64,000 bases of DNA from Planctomycetota bacterium (lineage in GTDB: Bacteria > Planctomycetota > Phycisphaerae > SM23-33), in NCBI GenBank assembly GCA_022705325.1, contig JAKJER010000018.1, positions 62,001-126,000 of the forward strand. Direction: 5' to 3'. This document shows positions 44,162 through 52,626 of the stretch, piece by piece (the first letter of the stretch is position 1; each line of letters opens with the position of its first letter). The translations under genes and the position numbers were made by a program. Under the pieces are notes generated by a model, which made no database searches, was not told where the DNA came from, and saw only the letters and a list, made by a program, of their open reading frames with translations.

Positions 44162-47100
44162 TCAGCAAGAGCCCCCTTTTCTGGCTGCGTGCCGCTGAAG
44201 TTCCTCATAAGCCCAGTCCACCCGTTCCACGGGCAGTCCTCGGCGCGCCAGTTCGTCCCGGTGCGCGGATACGAACTCGCAGAGGTCATGTACTTCCCAC
44301 ATCATCCACTGGGAGTGATAGCCGCCCTCCAACGCGCCTTGAAGCACTTGGACGATGTCACAAAGGGAATCGGTACTGAACTGGGGATCGTAGGGAAAGA
44401 CAAGTCTGGCGCAGCCCACGGCGCTTCTGACAAACGGGGCCAACGTGTATGGCCCCTGGGTTGTGCTCAAGGTCTCCCATGAGGCAGACAAGCTGAGCGA
44501 GACGTTGCCAATCGACATGTCCATCTTGAGGATGCGTCCGATCCCTGCCAATATGCTCTGGTTCGCGGCCAGCCAGATCGCAAGGGTGGAAGCCTGCTCC
44601 CAGGTTTCCTGGTTGTAGATTCGCTTGGCGGTCTGGGCATCCAGGCAAGCCTCGTCCAGGCGGTCCAAGGCAATGAGGGTATGGACCCGGTTAACGAAGG
44701 AATGGGCCAGAGGTATGCGGCAGTCGGACCGCCCCTGCTGGACGAGTTGTGCGAGGGTATCAGTCGCGGCGTCATGCTCCCCCAGGGCGGTGGACCACTG
44801 CTCCGTGTCGTTGAGCAAGAGCGCGCGCATCTCGTGGATCATGGCGCGCAGCGGCGCGGCGCTGTCGTCTGACTGAAGGTCCGCGTGTGAGAGGCTCTCC
44901 ATCGCCTGGAGGTAGTCGCGATCGGCCAGTTCATACTGGCGGGCGTTGGAGCGGGCGTTGCCGCGGTTGAGCAGCGCGGTGGCGATTCGCCTGGCGAAAT
45001 AGCCGCCCTCCTCTCTCTGGGTCGCCTGGCATCGCTGGTAGAGTCGTATTGCCTCGCTGGTGTCGCGCTGGGCGGCGTCGAGACACCCCATCTCCCGGTT
45101 GGCGGCGCCGCGGTTGGTGAGGATGTCGGCCATCATCGCCGGGCAGCGTCGCACCAGGCCAAAGGGCCAGGTGAGAACCCGCAGGGCACGGTCGGCGTCG
45201 GCGACCGCCTGAAGCGGGTTGCCGGAGCTGGCGAAGGCGGTGCCCCGGTTCATGTACGCGCCGGCCAGGACCTGGCGGTGGCGGCGGCGCCTCCAGGGCG
45301 CGGCGTCCAGGTAGCCGATGGCGTCGGTAAGGTCTTCACGGGCGGGCGTCAGGCGGCCCAGATCGGTGCGCATGGCCCCTCGGCTGATGAGATGCAGGCT
45401 GCGCTGGGGCTGCGGGCAGAGGCCAACGACCCTGGTCAGCAGGTCGATCCCGGTCGACTGGTGCCCCCAGCGGGCCAGCCATTCGCTCAGCGAGGAGGAC
45501 TGCCCCGCCGCCGACAGGACGGCGTCGTCGCAGAGCGCGGCCTCGCCCGCCTGAAGGGCGTGCTCGACGGCCAGGATCCGCCTTCGCATCTCTGGCAGCG
45601 ACTTCGCGTCGTCGACCGGCTGGTCCAGGTACCATCGGGACAGGGCGGCGTGGATCCGCGGCGAGCGCGTGCTGGAGGCGCGGAAGTGCTCGCCGAGCAT
45701 CGGGTGCATGTGGAGGGAATCGTCCTGGCGGTCCCAGGAGATCAGCGACCAGTCGTCGAGGACGGCCAGGGCCTCGCGCAGGGCGTCGTCATCGACGTGG
45801 AGGGCCAGGCGGGCGACCAGGTCGAGGTGGTGCTCATGGATCGCGAGCCAGCGAAGGAAGTGGGAGAACTGGCCCAGGCTCGGCGTCTCGATGAAGTGCG
45901 CCCGCAGATCGAGCAGGTGCTGGGAGTCGTCCCTGGCGGGCAGGGCCTGCTGCATCTCGTCCAGCAGCGAGATGAGGTTCCGGTCGTCGTGGACCAGGCG
46001 GCTGGCGGTCTTGAACCGCTCCACGGACCCGCCGTATCGGCGGGAGGCGAGCTTGCCGAGGATAGTGAGGCTCAGCGGGTGGTTGTCGTACGCGCGAGCG
46101 ATGGCCAGGGCTCCCTGCTCGTCGCAGCGCACGCCCAGACTCCTCAGCAGGGCGACGGCGGCGGCATCGTCCAGGCCCCGCAGCCTGGCCTGGGCCAACT
46201 CGTCCAGAACGGGGATGACGGCGTGCGGGGCGCGGTCGAGGACCGCGGGCAGGACTCGCGAGGTCAGCACGAAGCGGCTGGGGCCGGTGACCCCGCCCAA
46301 CTGGCTGAGAAAGAGGTCCAGCCCTTCCTGCCCGCCCAGTCGGCTGTCGCAGTCGGCGGAGGCGATGTCGCCCCTGTGGGTCCAGGCCCGCAGCCACTTC
46401 TCCAACCCGTCGATGACCAGCAGGCACGGGCGGTCCCGCAGGTGCTGGACCAGCAGGCGAATCCGCTCCTGGATGGAGCGGAAGCTGCGCTTGTCGTACT
46501 TGCCCCGCATGAGATAGCCCAGGGCCAGGTCCACGAACATGTCGAAGGTGAACTGGTTTTCCTCGGCCGGGCACCAGAACGCGCCGGCGAACACGTCCGG
46601 GAGGTGGTGGGTGAACCATTCCCAGGTCAGCGTGGTCTTGCCCTGCCCGGCCACGCCCAGGACGACCACGACGGAAGGGCCGGAGGTCAGGATGGCCTGG
46701 CTCAACTGCTTCAATTCAGCCTGGCGTCCGGCGAAGTAGGCATAGGGCGACGGGCTCTGGATGATCACCTTGGGCTGGCGGGCCTTGGCGATCTCGGACA
46801 CCACGGAGACGATGTATTCTCGCAGCTCCTGCGGGCTGGAGAACATCTTGCAGATGCTCTGGTCCTTCCGCTGCACGGCAGCGATGTGCTGCTGTTGCAG
46901 GAGGCGCTTCTCTTCCGGCTCGTCCGGGCTGCCGTCCAGCGGGCACGAATCAGAAGCGAGAAAGACGTAGACGTCCTTCTGATTGCGACGGGCGGCATCG
47001 TACTCGAACTGCGTGTAGGAACGGGGCGTTTGGCCCTCGCAGTCCGGTGCCTCGCCGAATCGCGGGCCCAGCAGGCAGATGACGGCCTCGCAGGGGCGGA

Positions 47101-47305
47101 TTTCGTCTTCGAGGAAGTCGCACAGCCTGCGCGGATCGCAGCGGAAGTAGTCCTGCACGATGGGCAGGCATTTCGCTTTCAACAACTCGTCACACACGAT
47201 CTTGCGATAGCTGCCCAGGTCGCCGGTAGTAGCGCTGACAAACACGCGAGGCGCGTACGGTTTGATGGAGGCTCCCAACGAGGAGTTGATCGCTACCGTA
47301 TCCAC
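44162..47305 (-). CDS. DUF4062-STAND (NB-ARC-like) NTPase with TPR-like C terminus
   Basis: A 1047-aa NTPase of the same plan as the one at 35.3-38.6 kb but only distantly similar. DUF4062 opens the protein (PRVFVSATTGDLGSYRKIV ... AVICLLGPRFGEAP). An NB-ARC-like NTPase follows with P-loop LGVAGQGKTTLTWEWF (about 216-231), Walker B CLLVIDGLEKWL and a sensor SRFVLTSRVLP. A winged-helix region (HLDLVARLALHVDDDALREA) leads into TPR-like helices at about 640-900 (YMNRGTAFASSGNPLQAVAD, LNRGNARSNARQYELADRDY). A threat-sensing or signalling role is plausible from the architecture. The start is uncertain: GTG 47305 is used, TTG 47338 is the alternative. A strong promoter lies at 47371-47399. The next gene, 46 bp downstream, is membrane-anchored. 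Confidence 0.82.
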   Translation of the reverse strand: MDTVAINSSLGASIKPYAPRVFVSATTGDLGSYRKIVCDELLKAKCLPIVQDYFRCDPRRLCDFLEDEIRPCEAVICLLGPRFGEAPDCEGQTPRSYTQFEYDAARRNQKDVYVFLASDSCPLDGSPDEPEEKRLLQQQHIAAVQRKDQSICKMFSSPQELREYIVSVVSEIAKARQPKVIIQSPSPYAYFAGRQAELKQLSQAILTSGPSVVVVLGVAGQGKTTLTWEWFTHHLPDVFAGAFWCPAEENQFTFDMFVDLALGYLMRGKYDKRSFRSIQERIRLLVQHLRDRPCLLVIDGLEKWLRAWTHRGDIASADCDSRLGGQEGLDLFLSQLGGVTGPSRFVLTSRVLPAVLDRAPHAVIPVLDELAQARLRGLDDAAAVALLRSLGVRCDEQGALAIARAYDNHPLSLTILGKLASRRYGGSVERFKTASRLVHDDRNLISLLDEMQQALPARDDSQHLLDLRAHFIETPSLGQFSHFLRWLAIHEHHLDLVARLALHVDDDALREALAVLDDWSLISWDRQDDSLHMHPMLGEHFRASSTRSPRIHAALSRWYLDQPVDDAKSLPEMRRRILAVEHALQAGEAALCDDAVLSAAGQSSSLSEWLARWGHQSTGIDLLTRVVGLCPQPQRSLHLISRGAMRTDLGRLTPAREDLTDAIGYLDAAPWRRRRHRQVLAGAYMNRGTAFASSGNPLQAVADADRALRVLTWPFGLVRRCPAMMADILTNRGAANREMGCLDAAQRDTSEAIRLYQRCQATQREEGGYFARRIATALLNRGNARSNARQYELADRDYLQAMESLSHADLQSDDSAAPLRAMIHEMRALLLNDTEQWSTALGEHDAATDTLAQLVQQGRSDCRIPLAHSFVNRVHTLIALDRLDEACLDAQTAKRIYNQETWEQASTLAIWLAANQSILAGIGRILKMDMSIGNVSLSLSASWETLSTTQGPYTLAPFVRSAVGCARLVFPYDPQFSTDSLCDIVQVLQGALEGGYHSQWMMWEVHDLCEFVSAHRDELARRGLPVERVDWAYEELQRHAARKGGSC

Positions 47306-47370
47306 GTCACGCGTTCGCCTTTCTGCGGCCGACCTCAACTGGACCGCCCGGAAGAAGTGGATTCAGCGAC

Positions 47371-47399
47371 ATTATGCCCCCCCAGGCAAGAACGGTCAA
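47371..47399 (-). promoter_or_regulatory. Promoter of the second DUF4062 NTPase
   Basis: Minus strand: TTGACC, 17-nt spacer, CATAAT, close to consensus. It lies between the sulfatase stop (47452) and the NTPase start, so the NTPase is transcribed independently of the sulfatase. Confidence 0.6.
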
Positions 47400-47451
47400 G
47401 CCAGGGAGGCCATCGCGGGGGGCGCCCGGAGGGGCGCCTGGGCGATGCCGC

Positions 47452-48888
47452 CTACTCGCTGTTCCTGGGCGGCACGGCCGCCTGGGCGTAGGCGTCGTAG
47501 CGTCGGCGGAGTTCTTTGACCTTGTCCGGGTGGGCGGCGGCCAGATCGTTCTTCTCGCCGATGTCGTCGCGGAGGTTGTAGAGTTCCACGCCCGGTCGCG
47601 GGGCGGCTTTCCTGGCGGCCTTCTTGCCCTTCGCGGCACCGTCCGCGCCGCCGTCGCCGCGGTTGTGGACGACGATCTTCCAGTCGCCCGCGCGGAGGGC
47701 GCCGCCGCCGGGGGCGGCGTTGAGGAGGATGTCCTCGTGGGGCGAGGGCCCGCCGCGGGCGATCGCGTCCCAGGCGTCGCGCCCGTCCAGGGGCAGCGGC
47801 TGGTCGAGCGGCGCCCCGGCCAGCGTGAGCAGCGTGGGGTACCAGTCGACCATGTGCAGCGGCGCCTCGACGGACGAACCCGCCTTGAGATGGCCGTCCC
47901 ACGTCGCGAAGGCGCACACCCGCGTGCCGCCCTCGTACACCGTGCCCTTGCCCGCCCGCAGGGGGCCGTTGTCGGTTACGCGCCCGGGCGCGGGCCCGCC
48001 GTTGTCGCTGGAGAAGACGAACAGCGTGTTGCCCCGCCGCCCCGACTTCTCGACGGCGGCGACGATCTGGCCGACGGCCTCGTCCAGGGCGGCCACCATG
48101 CCCGCGTAGGTGCGGCGGGCGCCCTTCAATTCGCCGTACGGCTGCTCGTACTTCCCGGGCACCTGCCAGGGCGAGTGGACGGCGTTGAAGGGCACGTAGA
48201 GGAAGAGCGGCTTGTCCTTGGGCTGGCGGGCGATCACGTCGACGGCCTCGCGGGCGACCAGGTGCGTGGTGTAGCCCTCGTCCTTGCACTTCTCGCCGTT
48301 GCGGTACCAGTCGAGTTCGCCGTCGCGGATGTGGGTGTTGTAGTCCAGGGCGCCGAAGAGGTGCCCGTACCAGTGGTCGAACCCGCGGGCGTTGGGCCAG
48401 TAGGCCTTGTCGAAGTCGCCCAGGTGCCACTTGCCGCAGACGGCCGTCGTGTAGCCCGCCTGCCTGAGGGCGCCGGCCAGCGTGCGTTCCTCCAGCGGCA
48501 GGCCGTACTGCGAGTGCGGGCGGATCACGCCGACCTGGAGCCCCTGGCGGATGGGATAGCGCCCGGTCATCAGCGACGACCGCGTCGGCGAGCAGACCGG
48601 CTGGACGTAGAACTGCTTCAGGACCGCCCCGGCCGCCGCGAGCTTGTCCAGGTTGGGCGTGCGGATGACCTTCCCGCCCGTGAAGCCGACGTCGCAGTGG
48701 CCGAGGTCGTCGGCGAGGATGAAGACGATGTCGGGACGCGGGGCCTTGCCTCCCCCACCGCCCGGTCCGCCCGGCGCCGGGGCCGCCCACGCGGCACTGC
48801 CGAGAAGCCCACCTCTTGGGGATGGGCACCGGGTCAACAACGTCGCAGCCGCGGCGCCGGTCCATCGCAAGAAACTTCGCCTGTCCAT
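47452..48888 (-). CDS. Tat-exported sulfatase
   Basis: A 478-aa arylsulfatase of the A/B type. The twin-arginine signal is MDRRSFLRWTGAAAATLL. The metal site is DIVFILADDLGHCDVGF, the formylglycine motif QPVCSPTRSSLMTGR (C99), and CGKWHLGDF, FVFSSDNGGPAPG and GKGTVYEGGTRV follow in family order. The C-terminal part (GVELYNLRDDIGEKNDLAA) is standard. GAGGAAG precedes ATG 48888. A 478-aa length is typical. It needs a formylglycine-generating enzyme from elsewhere in the genome. Upstream on the same strand is the ThuA gene, separated by a 7-bp array and a 20-bp palindrome. Confidence 0.93.
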   Translation of the reverse strand: MDRRSFLRWTGAAAATLLTRCPSPRGGLLGSAAWAAPAPGGPGGGGGKAPRPDIVFILADDLGHCDVGFTGGKVIRTPNLDKLAAAGAVLKQFYVQPVCSPTRSSLMTGRYPIRQGLQVGVIRPHSQYGLPLEERTLAGALRQAGYTTAVCGKWHLGDFDKAYWPNARGFDHWYGHLFGALDYNTHIRDGELDWYRNGEKCKDEGYTTHLVAREAVDVIARQPKDKPLFLYVPFNAVHSPWQVPGKYEQPYGELKGARRTYAGMVAALDEAVGQIVAAVEKSGRRGNTLFVFSSDNGGPAPGRVTDNGPLRAGKGTVYEGGTRVCAFATWDGHLKAGSSVEAPLHMVDWYPTLLTLAGAPLDQPLPLDGRDAWDAIARGGPSPHEDILLNAAPGGGALRAGDWKIVVHNRGDGGADGAAKGKKAARKAAPRPGVELYNLRDDIGEKNDLAAAHPDKVKELRRRYDAYAQAAVPPRNSE

Positions 48889-48899
48889 TGTCTTCCTCG

Positions 48900-49017
48900 T
48901 CCCTGGTTCGGGGTCCCTGCTTCCTGGTCTCTTTTCCCTCGTCCCTGGTCCCTAGTCCCTACCTGCCTGCCGGCAGGCAGGTTCCCTATTCCCCGTTCCC
49001 TGATCCCTGTTCGCGGT
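48900..49017. repeat. Long 7-bp-period array (TCCCTGG), interrupted by a palindrome
   Basis: About nine units before the palindrome (e.g. TCCCTGG, TCCCTGC, TTCCTGG, TCCCTCG, TCCCTGG, TCCCTAG, TCCCTAC) and about five after (TCCCTAT, TCCCCGT, TCCCTGA, TCCCTGT, TCGCGGT). The second part encodes the C-terminal residues of the ThuA protein on the minus strand. Confidence 0.85.
48962..48981. repeat. Perfect 20-bp palindrome CCTGCCTGCCGGCAGGCAGG
   Basis: Inserted within the TCCCTGG array. A shorter relative, CCTGCCGGCCGGCAGG, interrupts the array at 55843, and related hairpins occur at 7445, 12390 and 34541. Confidence 0.85.
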
Positions 49018-49918
49018 CGATTGCCGTCGACAGCACCCCCTCCTTGGGCACGTCGATGCGGGCGGTCCAGACGATGGCATTGAGCAGGAGCTTGCGGTAG
49101 TCGTCGAGCAGGAGGTTCTTGTGGAAGTGCCCTCCGGTGAAGCCGAACCCCCGCCCGCCGTCGGATCGCCGGATGGCCCAGGCGATGGTCTCGCTGGCGG
49201 GCTTGTCCGGCGGCAGCGGCGCGGTGGCCACGGGAACGGCGGTGGGTTGGCCGTCGACGCCCTTGCCGTCGGGTTGTTTGCCCTCCCGGCCGAACCAGAT
49301 GCGGTAGTAAAGCTCGTCCCGCACGGTGAAAGGTTTCCAGCCGCGGCAGATGGGGTGATCGCCCGCGGGCGAGACGACGGCAGTGTGGATGGGGTTCCTG
49401 GAGTAGCCGTCCTTGTAGTATCCGCCGATCCAGTTCATCATCTCGCTCTCGCCGCGTCCGCGGGGGCAGACGGCATAGTGGATGCAGGCCAGGCCGGCGC
49501 CGCGGGCCATCTGCTTGCGGAGGATTTCCATCCGCTCGGGCTGGGCCTTGGCGAAGAACGGATGACCGTCGAATCCGTCGGAGAGCAGCACGATGGTGGC
49601 GGCGTCGTCGAGGGCGGCGGCGTCTTTGGGCCAGCCCTGCGTGTGCATCTCGACGCGCAGGCGGGGCAGGTTGGAGGCCGAGGCGAGGCACCGCTGGAGA
49701 AACCGGGCATCGTCTTCCCATGCGTGGGCCCCGCCGCCGTGGCTGGGCCGGCCGGCCAGCAGGACGATCTTGGGCGGCTGGGCCTGCGGCTGAGAGGGCT
49801 GCTCGCCGGCGGCGGTCGACGCGATGATGATCGCGTCCGGGAGCAGGACGAGAAGCAAGAGCCTCGCCAACGGGCGCATCTCGCTGGCGCAAGACTGCGA
49901 TGAGGTCCGTGTGATCAT
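48986..49918 (-). CDS. Exported ThuA-domain protein
   Basis: A 310-aa exported protein of the ThuA (trehalose-utilisation) family, a class-I-glutamine-amidotransferase-like fold common near sugar-catabolic genes. The N-terminal signal MRPLARLLLLVLLPDAIIIAS follows a short leader; ATG 49918 is used and 49876 (at MRPLAR) is an alternative. Domain features include KIVLLAGRPSHGGGAHAWED, LDDAATIVLLSDGFDGHPFF, GAGLACIHYAVC and GFGFTGGHFHKNLL. The biochemical role is unresolved; links to sugar metabolism are contextual. Oddity: the C-terminal residues (IDREQGSGNGE) are encoded by part of the 7-bp array, so the array has extended or replaced the original 3' end. Confidence 0.8.
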   Translation of the reverse strand: MITRTSSQSCASEMRPLARLLLLVLLPDAIIIASTAAGEQPSQPQAQPPKIVLLAGRPSHGGGAHAWEDDARFLQRCLASASNLPRLRVEMHTQGWPKDAAALDDAATIVLLSDGFDGHPFFAKAQPERMEILRKQMARGAGLACIHYAVCPRGRGESEMMNWIGGYYKDGYSRNPIHTAVVSPAGDHPICRGWKPFTVRDELYYRIWFGREGKQPDGKGVDGQPTAVPVATAPLPPDKPASETIAWAIRRSDGGRGFGFTGGHFHKNLLLDDYRKLLLNAIVWTARIDVPKEGVLSTAIDREQGSGNGE

Positions 49919-50127
49919 CTCTGTGCCTTTTGCCTGGGTGAGCCGGACTGCCACGTCCACACGATACCCCCGGCGGACGGGCGGGTCAACCGGACAGCCC
50001 GGCCGCGGCCGGGCGCGGTTTTGTCCCTTGGCGCTTTGGGCGCATGCGTGTAGGATTGTATGCCGGCTGGCTGCGAGGCGGGGTGGAGACACCGCAGGAC
50101 GCGGCCTGCGTCTAAAGGAGATAAGAT

Positions 50128-50994
50128 ATGATGAGGACTTCCTATCCCCTTCTTGCGGTCATGGCGGGTCTGGCGATGATGGTTCTGTCCGTCTCGCCGG
50201 CGTCGGCCGGTCTGGTCGTGGAGGATTTCTCGTACTCCTCCGGCATTTTGAGGGACCGGACGGGAGGCTCCGGCTGGGGCGGCCCGTGGGGCGCGACCAC
50301 CAACACGACCTCCCGCGTTCTGGTAGACGCGTCGTCCAACCTGACATCCACCCTCTACTCCGTCACCCAGAGCGGGACGGGACATGCCAACGGGAACTAC
50401 AACGCCTTCCGCGGGATCAACCGCCAGGTGGAGCCGGACCTGGCGGGCGAGGTGTGGTTCTCCGTCCTGCTCCAGAACACGGCGTCCAACCACCACGCCG
50501 GCATCCAGTTCAACGTGCACACGGCGACGCAAGGCAGCTCCGCCATCGACTACAACCAGGGGCCGTGGGATATCGAGCTGTCGGGCACGAGCCTCATCGC
50601 CCGCTACAACAACAGCAACAGCAGCTCGCTGGCGACGTTGGCGCTGAACGAGACTCACCTGATCCTGGGCCGGCTGATTCTGGGCCCCGGCAACGACACG
50701 ATGGAACTGTGGGCGGACCCGAGCGACCTGTGCAACCTGGGCAGCCCGCTGTTCTCGGCCGGCAGCGCCGACATGGGCGACGACCTGTACCTGGCGGGGA
50801 TCTTCGCGTACGGAACCATGGACCAGACATCGGGCCTGATCGACGCCCTGCGGGTCAGCGACGGCAACGGCGAGCCGGACATCGCGTTCGAGGACGTGAC
50901 GGGCCAGGAGGTTCCCGAGCCGTTGACGCTGGCGCTGATGGCGATGGGGGCGGCGGCGGCCGGCGGGTATCTCCGTCGGCGGCGGGCGGCGTAG
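50128..50994 (+). CDS. PEP-CTERM sorting-domain protein
   Basis: A 288-aa exported protein. A signal peptide (MMRTSYPLLAVMAGLAMMVLSVSPASA) is followed by an Asn/Ser/Thr/Gly-rich beta domain (about 30-258, LamG-like in feel but not assignable). The classic C-terminal sorting signal is VPEPLTLALMAMGAAAAGGY followed by LRRRRAA, i.e. PEP motif, hydrophobic helix and Arg cluster. PEP-CTERM proteins are processed by exosortase and released or attached to the exopolysaccharide matrix; no exosortase is in the window. AAAGGAG at 50114-50120 gives an excellent start. An intrinsic terminator follows at 51018, so it is monocistronic. Confidence 0.88.
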   Translation: MMRTSYPLLAVMAGLAMMVLSVSPASAGLVVEDFSYSSGILRDRTGGSGWGGPWGATTNTTSRVLVDASSNLTSTLYSVTQSGTGHANGNYNAFRGINRQVEPDLAGEVWFSVLLQNTASNHHAGIQFNVHTATQGSSAIDYNQGPWDIELSGTSLIARYNNSNSSSLATLALNETHLILGRLILGPGNDTMELWADPSDLCNLGSPLFSAGSADMGDDLYLAGIFAYGTMDQTSGLIDALRVSDGNGEPDIAFEDVTGQEVPEPLTLALMAMGAAAAGGYLRRRRAA

Positions 50995-51017
50995 TCCGGA
51001 AGTCCCATTCGACACAC

Positions 51018-51047
51018 AGCCCACCCCTGAGGGGTGGGCTTTTTGTT
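51018..51047 (+). terminator. Rho-independent terminator
   Basis: Perfect 10-bp stem AGCCCACCCC/GGGGTGGGCT with a TGA loop and a TTTTGTT tail, 24 bp past the PEP-CTERM stop. It also faces the end of the minus-strand response-regulator gene. Confidence 0.9.
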
Positions 51048-51068
51048 GCGCGCCGCGGGCGGCGCGCG

Positions 51069-51476
51069 TCAGGCCGCGGGCCTGGTGGGGCTCAGGGCCC
51101 GCTGGCAGGCGGCGCCTCGGAGGTGGCGGAGGTCGAAGGGCTTGAGCAGCAGGCAGACGTCGAGGCCCTCCAGGCAGCGGACGGCGCTGTGATGGACGGC
51201 CCCGGTGAGCAGGATGGTCTGCCGGACCAGGCAGGGGCACTGGTCCTGCATGAAGCGCAGGACGGCCAGCCCGTCGGGCTGGGGCATGATGATGTCGAGG
51301 ATGACCAGGTCGAAGTGGCGGTCCATGATGAGCCGCATGGCCGAGCGCCCGTCCTGGGCGACGACGACCCGGGCGCCGCTGGCGGTCAGGATGTCGTCGA
51401 GCAGCGCGGTCATGTCCGGGCTGTCATCCACGATCAGGACGGACTTGCCCCTGAGGGCGGTGAGATGGGTGTCCAT
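51069..51476 (-). CDS. Single-domain response regulator
   Basis: A 135-aa stand-alone receiver domain, regulated by phosphotransfer. SVLIVDDSPDMTALLDDIL supplies the acidic pair (D17/D18 region), FDLVILDIIMPQPDG the phosphoacceptor Asp, TILLTGAVH the switch Thr, and LLLKPFDLRHL the conserved Lys. No output domain is attached, so it acts through protein-protein contact or as a phosphate sink. AGAGGGA precedes the ATG. It starts 18 bp after the sigma-factor stop on the same strand; the two form an operon, suggesting that the receiver controls or is controlled with the sigma factor. No histidine kinase is nearby. Confidence 0.9.
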   Translation of the reverse strand: MDTHLTALRGKSVLIVDDSPDMTALLDDILTASGARVVVAQDGRSAMRLIMDRHFDLVILDIIMPQPDGLAVLRFMQDQCPCLVRQTILLTGAVHHSAVRCLEGLDVCLLLKPFDLRHLRGAACQRALSPTRPAA

Positions 51477-51494
51477 GGGGTCCCTCTTTCGTGA

Positions 51495-52022
51495 CTAGAC
51501 GGTTTGACGGTTGGCCGCGCGGCGCAGTCGTCCCAGCAGGGCCTTGTGTCTCAGGCTGACGGCTGACTCGCTGATCCGGAAGACCGCGGCGATTTCGCGG
51601 AAGGTCATGTGCTGGGCGTAGTGCATCAGGAGCAGGTGTCGCTCGGCCGGCGCGAGCCGGCCCAGCAGCGAGGCCAGCAGGTCTCGCTGGACGACGGCGT
51701 CGTGGCCCCGCTGGCCGGCGGGATCGGGCAGATCGTCGCGCAGGGCGCAGGCGGGCGGGGCGGCCTTGGCGTCGCGCCGGCGCAGGACGCCGTCCCTGCG
51801 CATCTCGTCGATGGCCAGGAACATCCCCTTGTGGTACGCGAAGACTTCCAGCGACACGCCGCGGTCGTCGCGGTACTTCCTCACCGCCAGCGCGACGCCG
51901 AGCTGGGCGTACCCTCGGAGGTCGTCGCGGTTGACCCACCCGTAGCTGTGCGACAGGCGGGCGGCGATCTGGACGGCGATCTGTCCGCAGCCGGGAACGC
52001 GGTCTGTCTCTCTTGATACCAT
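51495..52022 (-). CDS. Sigma-70 family RNA polymerase sigma factor
   Basis: A 175-aa small sigma factor. Residues about 20-80 carry region 2-like sequence (RDDLRGYAQLGVALAVRKYRDDRGVSLEVFAYHKGMFLAIDEMRR), resembling the FliA/WhiG type. Residues about 120-170 are a clear region 4 helix-turn-helix (RLAPAERHLLLMHYAQHMTF REIAAVFRISESAVSLRHKA). Region 3 is very short. The start MVSRETDRV (52022) has TGGAG upstream; the frame open to 52145 is not used. Regulation is likely through the cotranscribed receiver protein and, perhaps, other partners. With no flagellar genes here, a motility role is not implied. Confidence 0.8.
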   Translation of the reverse strand: MVSRETDRVPGCGQIAVQIAARLSHSYGWVNRDDLRGYAQLGVALAVRKYRDDRGVSLEVFAYHKGMFLAIDEMRRDGVLRRRDAKAAPPACALRDDLPDPAGQRGHDAVVQRDLLASLLGRLAPAERHLLLMHYAQHMTFREIAAVFRISESAVSLRHKALLGRLRRAANRQTV

Positions 52023-52626
52023 GTGCGTCTCCAGATAAGAAATCCCAAAAATATGATTGCTCTGACAAATCTGAACAATCTGAAATGTGGACGCCCTTAT
52101 GATCCCGCCGGCGAGGCGGGCTGACAAGCGGGGGGCTTTCCTCAATGGCGTGGGCGACCGGGCGAGGCCGGACGACGATCGATTCCAATTTTTATGATTT
52201 TGCGAATATACACAATGTTACAGAGTTTTGCCGTTTTGCGGAAAATAACGCATAACCGGATTCAGGCCAAGGATTTGCGGCACTCGTCCGCCCCGGCGAG
52301 AATGGGGGACATCCCGAAGTCCGGCCTCGGGATTCATCCGGAGGTCATAGGGAGTTTGCCCTAAAGACTATACCGGGGAAACAGGAGGGCCGGGGCGGAA
52401 GCGGCGGGAGACAAGAGAACCCAACTTGTTTCATGGCAGCGGCTTGGCGAACATGTCGGGGTTTACCCCTACGCGGTGAATCCGCGCAGGTGGACAGTTG
52501 GCCGGGGGAGCCGGGGCGGGGTCCGGGAGGTCACATCGCATCTGGGTCGCGGGAGGGAGGGCGACAGGCGGGTTGGAGCGCGCGCAACAGGCGCGCGGCG
52601 AGCGTTCCGGGCGAGGCGCGGGCCGG
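52023..52626. other. Long regulatory intergenic region
   Basis: No gene seen in about 600 bp. An AT-rich segment (about 52180-52260) contrasts with its surroundings. The sigma gene may use a TTGTTC-17-CATATT promoter just upstream on the minus strand. An inverted repeat GGGGT-TT-ACCCC lies at 52458-52469, with a GCGG/CCGC hairpin after it. An untranslated RNA cannot be excluded. Confidence 0.35.

Noticed and set aside
43567..44289. Longer version of the membrane-anchored protein starting at 44289
   Set aside because: It would overlap the NTPase gene by 128 bp; ATG 44115 has a good ribosome binding site.
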